This document shows positions 1-7,529 of a stretch of DNA of 64,000 bases, piece by piece (within the stretch, counting starts at the first letter, position 1; the number at the start of each line of letters is the position of its first letter). The translations under genes and the position numbers were made by a program. This DNA comes from JBBIJR01 sp037445875. GTDB taxonomy: Bacteria; CLD3; SB21. Below the pieces are notes generated by a model. That model saw only the letters and a program-made list of their open reading frames with translations. It made no database searches and was not told the origin of the DNA. The DNA lies in contig JBBIJR010000001.1 of the NCBI GenBank assembly GCA_037445875.1, forward strand, positions 44,469 through 108,468, given 5' to 3'.

Positions 1-2
1 CC

Positions 3-1016
3 GTACGGCTCGACACGGTCACCGTGGGTGAACACAAGCTGACCATCCGGCGCGAGGGATACGAGACGTACCAGACCGCGCTGGTATTCGGTGTGGGAGA
101 GTCCAAGGACGTGAACGCCACTCTCCTGCTGGCGCCCTCCGAGATTCCGGCCAACGTCGACACTTCGTATCTTACCGTGACGAGCGATCCCCCGATGGGC
201 CGCGTGGAAACCAGCACCGGCCGCTTCGTCGGTTACACCCCCTTCGAGGAGCACATGTTCCCGGGGGGCAAGTATACTCTGCTGATCCACCGCCCGGACC
301 ACTTTACCTCCAAACGGGACGTCTCGCTGCGGCGCAACCGTGTTTCGTCCATCGATGTCCGTCTCGAGAAACACAAGGGTACCGTCTCTCTTGATGGCCT
401 CCAGCCCGCCGGCGCTTCGTTGTTCGTGCACAACCGTGCCTTGCCGCGCACGGGCCGAGGAAATGCGTACCGTATCAGCGTGGGGGAACAGGTAGTGACC
501 GTGAAGGCGGACGGTTACGTGCCCCTGGAAAAGAAGCTCACGATCGTGCGGGACAGCACCATCGTGCTCACGGATTCCCTCAGTCCGACGTTCGGGATGC
601 TGTGGGTGAAGTCGAACCCATCCGGTGCGGAGGTCTTCTTGAACGGGACGGATCGGTCGGTCGGTCGGACACCGTTGCTGGCCGGCCCACTGGTGGCCCA
701 CGGGCACACGGTCAAACTCAGCCTGAGGAGTGAATCACGATCCAGGCAGGTGCGGGTAGTACAAAACGATACGACGGAAGTGCTGGTCACTTTTTCGCGT
801 CCGAACGGATACCTCGACGTCGTGACCGAACCGCCCGGCGCGACCCTCTTCATCAACACCATCCGCGAGCGCGATTTCCAGTCGCCGGGTTTGCTGGAAA
901 TCAAGCCGGGGTGGTACAAGATCCGTCTCTCGCATCCTAACTATCGCAAGTTCTACGAAACCACCGTGAAAGTTCGACCGGAACAGGTTGTCAAAATAAT
1001 CCACCGGTTCGAATAG
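3..1016 (+). CDS. PEGA-domain repeat protein, 5' end outside window
   Basis: The reading frame is open from the first bases, so the true start lies upstream; the first in-window start-like codon is GTG at 24. Counting from that GTG, PEGA-like beta modules are seen at about residues 1-40 (tail of one), 49-116, 190-260 and 262-330. Each has the 'VTSDPP/VKSNPSGAEVFLNG...GxTPL' pattern followed by a G-x-Y/H-x-(V/I)-(K/R)-L strand. PEGA modules are small surface or periplasmic beta folds often linked to envelope proteins; no enzyme motif is visible. The downstream gene is convergent. Domain family is confident; role is unknown. Two more PEGA proteins occur in the window (52183 and 60700). Confidence 0.8.
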   Translation, partial: VRLDTVTVGEHKLTIRREGYETYQTALVFGVGESKDVNATLLLAPSEIPANVDTSYLTVTSDPPMGRVETSTGRFVGYTPFEEHMFPGGKYTLLIHRPDHFTSKRDVSLRRNRVSSIDVRLEKHKGTVSLDGLQPAGASLFVHNRALPRTGRGNAYRISVGEQVVTVKADGYVPLEKKLTIVRDSTIVLTDSLSPTFGMLWVKSNPSGAEVFLNGTDRSVGRTPLLAGPLVAHGHTVKLSLRSESRSRQVRVVQNDTTEVLVTFSRPNGYLDVVTEPPGATLFINTIRERDFQSPGLLEIKPGWYKIRLSHPNYRKFYETTVKVRPEQVVKIIHRFE

Positions 1017-1037
1017 TCCCCTCGTCGAGGATTGGAG

Positions 1038-1478
1038 TCAATTCAGTCGGACGTCCACCTCGGCGTGCTCGACGGTGTAGCACGTGACACCCCCGCAGTA
1101 ATCGTCCTCGTCCACCCCGATCCCATCCCCATCCACTGCGACCACCGTATCTCCGTCGGAACGAATATACAGCGCAAGGACCGAGTAGTCCTGATCGGCG
1201 GGAAGGACATAGGTAGTGCCGGCCGTCGTCAACGTATCCATCAACACGAGGTCGCCGTTTTCAAAGTCGCCGCGGAAAACCCAGACCGGAACGGCCGGGT
1301 TGCGGCTGTTGATGCTCGAGCGAACGACCAACTGGCCCTCGGTCGGGCGGACATCCACGCAGTCGCCCGGAGCCGTTATGCAGTCCTCGTCACTCTGCCA
1401 CCAGGATTCGCATCCGAAGAACACCGCAGCAGCAATCAACGCCGTCAGGACCCCCCCCTTCCATCTCCGATTCGTCAT
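1038..1478 (-). CDS. small acidic lipoprotein, unknown function
   Basis: A 146-residue protein with an N-terminal signal ending in a lipobox (AAVFFGC), so it is predicted to be lipidated at Cys-23 or so. The mature part is acidic, with paired cysteines (EDCITAPGDCVD and YCGGVTCY) that could form disulfides, and a run of DGD/DED residues in the C-terminal half that could bind calcium. Its start overlaps the stop of the upstream barrel gene by 4 bp (ATGA), so the two are probably translated together. I do not recognise a family. It ends 22 bp from the convergent PEGA gene. Confidence 0.75.
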   Translation of the reverse strand: MTNRRWKGGVLTALIAAAVFFGCESWWQSDEDCITAPGDCVDVRPTEGQLVVRSSINSRNPAVPVWVFRGDFENGDLVLMDTLTTAGTTYVLPADQDYSVLALYIRSDGDTVVAVDGDGIGVDEDDYCGGVTCYTVEHAEVDVRLN

Positions 1479-2041
1479 AGCTGACCTCCGACCCCAACAT
1501 AGACCCGATGGCCGTCCGATGTGCGAGCGTCGGAGTACTGATAGCCGAATCGCACGAACACGTAGCGGCTGAATTTGTACGACAGGCCTCCCCGGACAAG
1601 CGGAGTGAGTCCCTCTTTCTTTTCGATCTTGTGGCCCAGGAATGTCCCTTCACCTGTGCCGCGGTAATCTACGAACGTCAGACCGGCGCCGGCCGTAAGA
1701 AAGACATCCCACCGGTTGTTGATCCAGAACTTCTTGTCAAGGCCTGCAGCCAGCAGGAATCGGTATTCCTGCAGTTGAAAATAGAAGTGGCTGCCGGCCT
1801 GCACAAGCACGGCCCTGGCGTACGGCCGGGCGTGAAAGGTGCCGAACAGGCCGAGAAACCTCTCTCCGCTGATCGAGTAACGGTAGAAAGCGCCGATCGA
1901 CACGTCGTGGTCGAGAAAAGGCACTTCCACCAGCGCGGAATGCCTGTGACGGCTCTCGTACGTCATGGCCCCTCCGCGATCAAACTGTCCGAAGAGCATC
2001 GCCGGCTGCGTCAACGCAAGCAGTAACAACCATCTTTTCAT
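1475..2041 (-). CDS. small outer-membrane beta-barrel protein
   Basis: From ATG 2041 this is 188 residues with a clean signal peptide (MKRWLLLLA...LFGQ). I chose this start over the codon at 2062 because an AGGAG lies 5-6 bases upstream and the signal peptide begins there. The mature part alternates polar and aromatic residues in about eight amphipathic strands (for example SIGAFYRYSI, YKFSRYVFVRFGYQYS), as in 8-stranded barrels of the OmpW/OmpA type. It ends in ...VGVGGQL. It lies 75 bp after the aldolase gene and overlaps the downstream lipoprotein gene by 4 bp. Substrate unknown. Confidence 0.75.
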   Translation of the reverse strand: MKRWLLLLALTQPAMLFGQFDRGGAMTYESRHRHSALVEVPFLDHDVSIGAFYRYSISGERFLGLFGTFHARPYARAVLVQAGSHFYFQLQEYRFLLAAGLDKKFWINNRWDVFLTAGAGLTFVDYRGTGEGTFLGHKIEKKEGLTPLVRGGLSYKFSRYVFVRFGYQYSDARTSDGHRVYVGVGGQL

Positions 2042-2116
2042 CGGAACTCCTGTTTCGTACAAGGGCTCGGACGTTCGCTCGCCCTGTTATGGCCCATTCG
2101 TCCGGGGCGGCGGCAA

Positions 2117-3172
2117 CTATGCGACGGTAATGTCCTTGTCAAGATAGACGTCCTGGATGGTGTGGAGCAGTTTGGCTCCTTCCTGCATCGGACGCTGGAA
2201 GGCCTTGCGGCCGGAGATCAGCCCCATGCCGCCGGCCCGCTTGTTGATCACAGCCGTTTCCACCGCCTCCGCCAGGTCGCTCGCTCCCTTGGACTCGCCC
2301 CCGGAGTTGATCAATCCGGCCCGGCCCATGTAGCAGTTGGCCACCTGATACCGCGTAAGATCGATCGGATGCTCGCTGGTCAACTCGGTGTACACTTTCT
2401 TGTGCGTCTTGCCGAATTTGAGGGCCTCGTATCCGCCGTTGTTGGTGGGCAACTTCTGCTTGATGATGTCCGCCTGGAACGTTACGCCGAGGTGATTGGC
2501 CTGGCCCGTCAGGTCGGCCGATGTATGATAGTCCTTCTCCGGTGTCTTGAAAGCGCTGTTGCGCGTATAGCACCAGAGGATCGTTACCATGCCGAGTTCA
2601 TGAGCGTACGCAAACGCCTCGCTGATTTCCTGAATCTGGCGCGTGGACTCCGCGGAGCCAAAATACACGGTGGCCCCCACCGCGGCCGCTCCCATGTCCC
2701 ACGCCTGCTTGACGGAACCGAACAGGATCTGGTCGTACCGGTTCGGGTAGGAGAGGAACTCGTTGTGATTGATCTTGACGATGAACGGTATCTTGTGGAC
2801 GAATTTACGGGCGCACGCGCCCAGCACACCGAAGGTCGAAGCTACTGCATTGCAGCCGCCCTCGATGGCCAGTTTCACAATGTTCTCCGGATCAAAATAG
2901 ATGGGATTGGGGGCAAACGACGCGCCGGCGGAGTGCTCGATGCCCTGGTCCACCGGCAGGATGGACAGGTAGCCCGTCCCGGTCAGTCGGCCGGTGTTGA
3001 ACAGTTGCTGCAGGTTTCGCAGGACCTGCGGATTGCGATCGCTGTCCTTCCAGATGCGGTCCACAAAATCCGGGCCCGGCAGGTGAAGCTGATCTTTGGA
3101 AATGCCTTTGCACTGATGCTTGAGCAAGAAATCGGCGCGTTCACCGATGAGGTCTTGAAGGGATTTCATCAT
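2117..3172 (-). CDS. fbaB: class I fructose-bisphosphate aldolase (FbaB/DhnA type)
   Basis: A 351-residue cytosolic enzyme cleaving fructose 1,6-bisphosphate into dihydroxyacetone phosphate and glyceraldehyde 3-phosphate (glycolysis/gluconeogenesis). Family blocks include LPVDQGIEHSAG, DLTGQANHLGVT, ADIIKQKLPTNNGGY, NCYMGRAGLINSGG and INKRAGGMGLISGRKAFQRP. The lysine in ADIIKQK is the likely Schiff-base residue. Length matches E. coli FbaB. There are two adjacent ATGs (3172 and 3169) with GGAG about 8 bases upstream. It follows xseA by 14 bp, so it is probably co-transcribed with the run from 5755. No other glycolytic gene is close. Confidence 0.95.
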   Translation of the reverse strand: MMKSLQDLIGERADFLLKHQCKGISKDQLHLPGPDFVDRIWKDSDRNPQVLRNLQQLFNTGRLTGTGYLSILPVDQGIEHSAGASFAPNPIYFDPENIVKLAIEGGCNAVASTFGVLGACARKFVHKIPFIVKINHNEFLSYPNRYDQILFGSVKQAWDMGAAAVGATVYFGSAESTRQIQEISEAFAYAHELGMVTILWCYTRNSAFKTPEKDYHTSADLTGQANHLGVTFQADIIKQKLPTNNGGYEALKFGKTHKKVYTELTSEHPIDLTRYQVANCYMGRAGLINSGGESKGASDLAEAVETAVINKRAGGMGLISGRKAFQRPMQEGAKLLHTIQDVYLDKDITVA

Positions 3173-3186
3173 GGCTGATTCTCCGG

Positions 3187-4464
3187 TTAAGGTTTAGCTT
3201 TTTCGCCTTCACGTAACAGACGCGCGGGTTGTTTCCGTTCGACAGCGACGGTGCCGACGCCGTCTGCGAATTCGATCGAGGCCGCCTCTCCAACGGTCAG
3301 CCGCTGCACGCTCGAAACCACCCGTCCGGCCTGCCGTGTGATCGTGTATCCGCGGCTCAGCGTGTTGTGCGGGTTGAGATTCTGCAGGTGCCGCGCCAGA
3401 TTGGCGATGTGCTGTTGAGCGAGCCGGAACTCGTTGGCCACATGGAACTGCAGCCGCCGGTCCAGTTCGTCAGCCAACTGGCGGTACTGCGCGACGAGGT
3501 TCTCGGGTTGGCGGAACGCATAGTGGTTCTGGATTTCCCGGACCGCCCTGCGCAGGTCCCGGACATGTTCGACGGTTCCCTGCTTCAATCCGTCGCGCAG
3601 GTCGTTCAGCCGCTGTTTCACTTCGCTTCGGTCCGGCGCCACGAGCTCGGCCGCCGCGGAGGGCGTGGCGGCCCGCACGTCGGAAACGAAATCGGCGATC
3701 GTGAAGTCGACTTCGTGACCGACCGCGCTGATGACGGGGATGGAACAGGCGAAGATCGCCCGTGCGACTCTTTCTTCGTTGAACGCCCACAGATCTTCGA
3801 GCGATCCTCCACCCCGCCCCACGATTAACACGTCGGCCTGGCCCCAGCGTTCCATGTCGCGGATGGCTCCGACGATCTCGTCCGCGGCTCCCGGTCCCTG
3901 AACGTTGACCGGAGCGAGAACGATCCGAATCCCCGGCCACCGCCGGTGAATAACGCTGACGATGTCGCGGATGGCCGCCCCCGTCGGCGACGTGACGACG
4001 CCCACCGTTCCGGGGAACTCGGGCACGGGTTGCTTGTGCGCAGGATCGAACAGGCCCTCGTCGTACAATTTCCGCTTCAGTTTCTCCAACGCCAGCTGGA
4101 GCGCTCCGATGCCCTGCGGTTGCAGGTCCTGGACCACGATCTGGTACACCCCGCCCTTTTCGTACACGGCCAACCGTCCCTTCACGATCACCTTGATGCC
4201 CTCACGGAAAACAACGCTGATCTTCTCGGCCTGCGACCGCCACAGGACGCAGCGGATCTGCGCTCCCTCGTCCTTCAACGTGAAATATGTATGACCGGAT
4301 CGGTGAACGGAGAGATTGGAGATCTCACCTTCGACCACCAGAAGAGGAAGTCCTTCCTCGAGGAGGAACTTGATACGGCGGGTGATTTCCGTAACGGTAA
4401 AGACGTGCGGTTGGGGAGGAGAGGTGTCTTCGTTGCCGGTGAGAGAAAAGAGGTCCATCGTCAT
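3187..4464 (-). CDS. xseA: exodeoxyribonuclease VII large subunit
   Basis: XseA with XseB degrades single-stranded DNA and acts in repair. An N-terminal OB fold (EGEISNLSVHRSGHTYFTLKD) is followed by the nuclease core (VGRGGGSLEDLWAFNEE, then GHEVDFTIADFVSDVRAATPS) and a long helical coiled-coil tail. From ATG 4464 it has 425 residues, normal for the family. I prefer 4464 to the longer start at 4497 because AAGG sits just upstream and the longer start would overlap the preceding gene by 25 bp. No xseB is visible next to it, which is unusual but seen in related genomes. Confidence 0.95.
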   Translation of the reverse strand: MTMDLFSLTGNEDTSPPQPHVFTVTEITRRIKFLLEEGLPLLVVEGEISNLSVHRSGHTYFTLKDEGAQIRCVLWRSQAEKISVVFREGIKVIVKGRLAVYEKGGVYQIVVQDLQPQGIGALQLALEKLKRKLYDEGLFDPAHKQPVPEFPGTVGVVTSPTGAAIRDIVSVIHRRWPGIRIVLAPVNVQGPGAADEIVGAIRDMERWGQADVLIVGRGGGSLEDLWAFNEERVARAIFACSIPVISAVGHEVDFTIADFVSDVRAATPSAAAELVAPDRSEVKQRLNDLRDGLKQGTVEHVRDLRRAVREIQNHYAFRQPENLVAQYRQLADELDRRLQFHVANEFRLAQQHIANLARHLQNLNPHNTLSRGYTITRQAGRVVSSVQRLTVGEAASIEFADGVGTVAVERKQPARLLREGEKAKP

Positions 4465-4472
4465 GTCCGGCC

Positions 4473-5060
4473 TTACAGTTTCATGACCCAGGAACATCCT
4501 GCGAGTACATAGGCGCCGTTGATGTCCGAGCGGGAACTGCTGGCGAACGGAGAACCCATCAGGCCGAAGCCGATGTGCGGAGCCAGCAGCGAGCGCGATC
4601 CCACGGACGTACGGTAGGCAAGGAGGCCAAACACGCTGAGCGTCTTCAGCTTTCTGCTGTCCCTGAAGTAGATATTGCCGGATACGCCCAGGCTCCAGAC
4701 CAGGCCCTGGCCGATCATGTCGGAATAGTGATTAAGCGTCGCCGCCCCGCCGATTCCGTGAATCCATTCCCTCGATGACGACCGGCCGATGGTGTCGTTC
4801 TTGAACGTCTCCCATCTCGAACTGTACCCACCGATCAGTGTGACCGTTTGGCGCGAGGTCTTTTGCTTTTTCGTGGTTACCTGAAATTCCCACAGCGGGC
4901 CCGTGAGGTTATTGAAACTCGTCATGAAACCGACGAACTGCGTCGTTTTGATCTTCGGTTTGTCCTTCCGCGTGGTGACTTTTCGCTGCGCTTCCGCCGC
5001 AGCCGGAGCCGCCCACGCCACGCACCATCCGATCACCAGCCAACGATGCAGCGGGTTCAT
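4473..5060 (-). CDS. secreted, probably outer-membrane, protein of unknown function
   Basis: A 195-residue protein with a signal peptide (MNPLHRWLVIGWCVAWAAPAAAEAQ). The mature part has a basic segment (RKVTTRKDKPKIK) followed by alternating strands rich in Gly, Ser and aromatics (TVTLIGGYSSRW, LAPHIGFGLMGSPF), which suggests a small beta barrel or a beta-rich envelope protein. Its start overlaps the stop of the LolA-like gene by 4 bp (ATGA) and its stop lies 8 bp before xseA, so it sits inside an operon. Not recognised as a named family. Confidence 0.7.
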   Translation of the reverse strand: MNPLHRWLVIGWCVAWAAPAAAEAQRKVTTRKDKPKIKTTQFVGFMTSFNNLTGPLWEFQVTTKKQKTSRQTVTLIGGYSSRWETFKNDTIGRSSSREWIHGIGGAATLNHYSDMIGQGLVWSLGVSGNIYFRDSRKLKTLSVFGLLAYRTSVGSRSLLAPHIGFGLMGSPFASSSRSDINGAYVLAGCSWVMKL

Positions 5061-5755
5061 GGATTGGTCTTTTCGTACTTCTTCAACTGATACCCGTCCG
5101 GCACCTCCAACCGGAATAGATCGTCCTTAATCTTTCCGTTCAATTTGAAGTCGGAAAATTCCCAGATCGTGGCATCGCCGTCGGATTCCTGCAGTTCTGC
5201 GCCGTACGGCAGCCAGAGATCGTCACGGATGAGCACGATGATCTTTTCCAGTTTGCCGTGCAACGGTGTGTTTTTCAGCGGCGTCAACTCCATGCGGTAG
5301 GAGCCGAATTTCTTGTCGGATGTCCGCGGGTCTACCTGTACATCGAAGAGGGTCTCCAGTTGATCGGCCGAATTGCCAAAACCCATCATGTAGTGCGAAA
5401 CGTTGAGTTCCGATTCGCCCGTGGTCGTGACCGTTTTGTTCTTATGGTTGACGATCCAGACCTGTTGGTCGTTGATGATGTACTCGTTCTCGTCGGACGA
5501 ACTCGGATCCAGCCGGTATTTTCCCGGTTTCACGTAGTAAAAGCGGGCGCGGGTCACGACTTCCTTTTCCATGAACGAAGAGATCTTCCTCTGTTTCATC
5601 CGTGCCTGAAGCGTCGTGAGCGCCTCGTTCGCGCTTTTCATGTTCGCCAATACGGTCTTCTTTTCTTCGTCGCCCGGTTTGGAAAACGCCACACCGGCGA
5701 GAAGAAGAGCGCAAAGGATCCAGGAGAGAACGGGCAGGAAACGCGAGGTAACCAT
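5057..5755 (-). CDS. LolA-like outer-membrane lipoprotein carrier
   Basis: From ATG 5755 this is 232 residues with a signal peptide (ILCALLLAGVAFS). It has the layout of periplasmic LolA-type lipoprotein carriers: an early heptad-like helix (NEALTTLQARMKQRKISSFM), a half-barrel with F-YYVKPGKYRL and an N-x-x-V-W-I-V-N strand, and a C-terminal F-R-L-E-V-P-x-G strand. The family carries lipoproteins from the inner to the outer membrane. I chose 5755 because the upstream extension of the open frame has no signal-like content. It heads the run to 1038. It could instead be a lipid-binding relative of LolA. Confidence 0.75.
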   Translation of the reverse strand: MVTSRFLPVLSWILCALLLAGVAFSKPGDEEKKTVLANMKSANEALTTLQARMKQRKISSFMEKEVVTRARFYYVKPGKYRLDPSSSDENEYIINDQQVWIVNHKNKTVTTTGESELNVSHYMMGFGNSADQLETLFDVQVDPRTSDKKFGSYRMELTPLKNTPLHGKLEKIIVLIRDDLWLPYGAELQESDGDATIWEFSDFKLNGKIKDDLFRLEVPDGYQLKKYEKTNP

Positions 5756-5880
5756 GATCGGTTCTTTCAGCTTTCGATGATGTTTTGCAAGGCATGAATA
5801 CCTTCGGACGTGTTCGGGTAACCTTGCGGGGGGAAGATACCCAATTTGGTTTTTTGACGCAACGAATAATGTCGCCCCCG

Positions 5881-5909
5881 TTGAATTGTTTCCCGATTCG
5901 CCGTATCTT
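5881..5909 (+). promoter_or_regulatory. promoter with leaderless start for the hotdog thioesterase
   Basis: TTGAAT (5881-5886), a 17-bp spacer and TATCTT (5904-5909). The gene's ATG is at 5915, five bases after the -10 box, so transcription would begin at or next to the A of the start codon. No Shine-Dalgarno sequence is present between them. This fits the promoter form seen elsewhere in the window. Confidence 0.6.
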
Positions 5910-5914
5910 CGCGC

Positions 5915-6385
5915 ATGAAACCGACCGTGAAGATCCAACCCGACACATTTGCCCCCCTTCCCAAACACGTGGCGGAAGGCCTGCGTACGCGCATTGCCCA
6001 TCATCAGACCCAGGGGATCTTCGGCTTCCGCATCGAGGACGTGCGGGAACAGTTCTGCCTGATGGTGCTCCCCTATCGGGAGGAGATCACCAACGGCGTC
6101 CGCAGCCGCGGCACGGTGCACGGCGGCATCGTCGCTTCGCTGGCGGACACGGCGGCCGCCATTGCCCTGGCCACCTGTTTCGAGGGACAGATGAGCTTTG
6201 CCACCGTGGACCTGCACGTCACGTACGTCGCTCGTGCACAGTCATCGCTGTACGCGTACGCCCGCGTTATCCGCAAGGGCTCTCGCATCAATGTCTGCGA
6301 CGTGGAGATCGCCGATGAGTCCGGCCAGCTCGTGGCCAAAGCGATCGTCAATTTCATCCTCACCAAAGCCGTCGAACCGAAGTGA
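5915..6385 (+). CDS. PaaI-type hotdog-fold thioesterase
   Basis: A 156-residue protein with the PaaI/4HBT signature: V-H-G-G-I-V-A-S-L-A-D-T-A (catalytic loop and long helix), then ATVDLHVTYVARA and a C-terminal VCDVEIADESGQLVAKA strand pair. The family hydrolyses acyl-CoA thioesters in the cytosol; the acyl substrate cannot be told from sequence. Its mRNA is predicted to be leaderless. The stop is 10 bp from the start of the UbiA gene, so the two are probably one transcript, which may mean a link to menaquinone or another prenylated aromatic (the menaquinone pathway includes a DHNA-CoA thioesterase step). That link is inference. Confidence 0.85.
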   Translation: MKPTVKIQPDTFAPLPKHVAEGLRTRIAHHQTQGIFGFRIEDVREQFCLMVLPYREEITNGVRSRGTVHGGIVASLADTAAAIALATCFEGQMSFATVDLHVTYVARAQSSLYAYARVIRKGSRINVCDVEIADESGQLVAKAIVNFILTKAVEPK

Positions 6386-6395
6386 AAGTCTGTCG

Positions 6396-7406
6396 GTGAA
6401 GAATTCCCTCTGGGCCCCTCCCAGGGCCTGGTTCATGATATTTCGCATCCTTGCCGTGGTCGTCTGGTCCGTGATGACGGTCACCGTGAGCACCGCCGCC
6501 GCCTTTCTCGAAAGCGGCCGGCTGGACTGGCTGAACTATCTTCTGACCCTGGCCATCGCCTCGACGGTGCAGGGGTTCCCCGCTCACATCGTGAACGAGA
6601 TCATGGACTGGCAGACCGGGGCCGACCGCTTCAGGAAACTCGGAGAAAAATCGGGCGGCAGCAAGGTGCTCAAGGCGGGCCTGGCCACGGTGCCTCAACT
6701 GTGGTGGATGTTCGGGGTTACGTCGCTGATCGGTTTCCTGCTGATCGCACTGCTGTACTTCCGGACGGGTCCGGCGGTGATAGTTTTTTTTGCCGTCGGA
6801 TATTTTGTGAGTTTGTTTTATACCTTGCCTCCTTTCCGTTTCTCTTACCGGCCGTTCGCCGGTGAGTGGCTCGGCGGATTCCCCGGCGTTGTGCTCACTA
6901 TCACGGGGACGTATTATGTGCAGACCGGCCGTATTTCCGCGCGGGCGCTGTTTCTCGCTGTCTGGATCGGCCTCGTATACGTATCGATCATGGTCCTTTT
7001 TCACTATCTTGACTACGAAGGCGACCGGCAAGCCAGACCGATGAAACGCACCACGATTGTCTTTCTCGGTCTGCGGCGGAGCAAGCGGTACGTCCTGGCT
7101 CTTCTCCTTCTCGCGGGCGTCCTGTCGACGGCTCAGGCGTGGAAATCGCCGCCGCTCTACTGGCTGATGCCCTTGTCGGTTGCGGTCTATGGGATCATCC
7201 ACCTTCGATGCGACCCGTCCTCTGCGGAATCGGTTGTGCGACAGGGACGCCTGTTGACCTACGCCGTCATGGCCTTCTCGTTGGCCTTTTCCGTGACGGC
7301 CGAACCGCGGCTCGCCGTGGCCGGACTGATGACCCTGGCGGCGTTCTATTTGCACAAGAAGTTTGGTAAACTCCGGAGCCTTAAACCGGCAAAGGAACCT
7401 TCGTGA
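6396..7406 (+). CDS. UbiA-family prenyltransferase
   Basis: An integral membrane enzyme of the UbiA family, which joins a polyprenyl chain to an aromatic or other acceptor (menaquinone, heme O, lipids). About eight hydrophobic segments are seen. The first Asp-rich motif appears as N-E-I-M-D-W-Q-T-G-A-D (normally NDxxDxxxD) and the second as D-Y-E-G-D. GTG 6396 is chosen since 'APPRAWFMIFRIL' resembles the family N-terminus and GAAAG lies upstream; ATG 6435 is the alternative. The stop (7404-7406) overlaps a GTG at 7403 that once began the VWA gene. The 3' 107 bp are duplicated at 10438-10544. MenA-like function is possible but not shown. Confidence 0.85.
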   Translation: MKNSLWAPPRAWFMIFRILAVVVWSVMTVTVSTAAAFLESGRLDWLNYLLTLAIASTVQGFPAHIVNEIMDWQTGADRFRKLGEKSGGSKVLKAGLATVPQLWWMFGVTSLIGFLLIALLYFRTGPAVIVFFAVGYFVSLFYTLPPFRFSYRPFAGEWLGGFPGVVLTITGTYYVQTGRISARALFLAVWIGLVYVSIMVLFHYLDYEGDRQARPMKRTTIVFLGLRRSKRYVLALLLLAGVLSTAQAWKSPPLYWLMPLSVAVYGIIHLRCDPSSAESVVRQGRLLTYAVMAFSLAFSVTAEPRLAVAGLMTLAAFYLHKKFGKLRSLKPAKEPS

Positions 7407-7497
7407 AATTCGAATACTCCGAGTGGCAGGCGGATCTCATCAAGCAGAACAATTCGGCGATCCGCCCTCCCCTATCGACTTGATGGCAACGATCAGC
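7299..7497 (+). repeat. direct repeat copy A (ubiA 3' end plus vwa 5' end, internally deleted)
   Basis: 7299-7450 matches 10438-10589 with only five differences, a constant offset of 3139 bp. Right after 7450 the match jumps: 7451-7497 matches 10930-10976 with seven differences. Copy A therefore lacks the 340 bp that correspond to 10590-10929. The repeat spans the ubiA/vwa gene junction. It flanks an inserted segment of about 2.9 kb (7498-10437). Confidence 0.9.
7403..7497 (+). pseudogene. 5' remnant of the VWA-protein gene
   Basis: The GTG at 7403 begins a frame whose first 16 residues (start of MKFEYSEWQADLIKQN) are nearly the same as the intact VWA protein at 10542. A 340-bp deletion then joins it out of frame to a later part of the gene (equivalent of 10930), and the frame ends at TGA 7481-7483. 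It is the left-hand leftover of a duplication and cannot make a working protein. Confidence 0.85.
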
Positions 7498-7517
7498 GGG
7501 TTGGACGGGTTCCCGCT
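7495..7517 (-). terminator. hairpin at the 3' end of the cytochrome gene
   Basis: The inverted repeat AGCGGG (7495-7500) / CCCGCT (7512-7517) lies just past the minus-strand cytochrome stop. No strong U-tract follows on the minus strand, so termination is plausible but unproven. The hairpin also sits at the left boundary of the inserted segment. Confidence 0.35.
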
Positions 7518-7529
7518 TGTTAGGACCGT

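Noticed and set aside
2162..3178. 338-codon open frame antisense to the aldolase gene
   Set aside because: It mirrors fbaB codon for codon and has no family blocks, while fbaB matches its family end to end.
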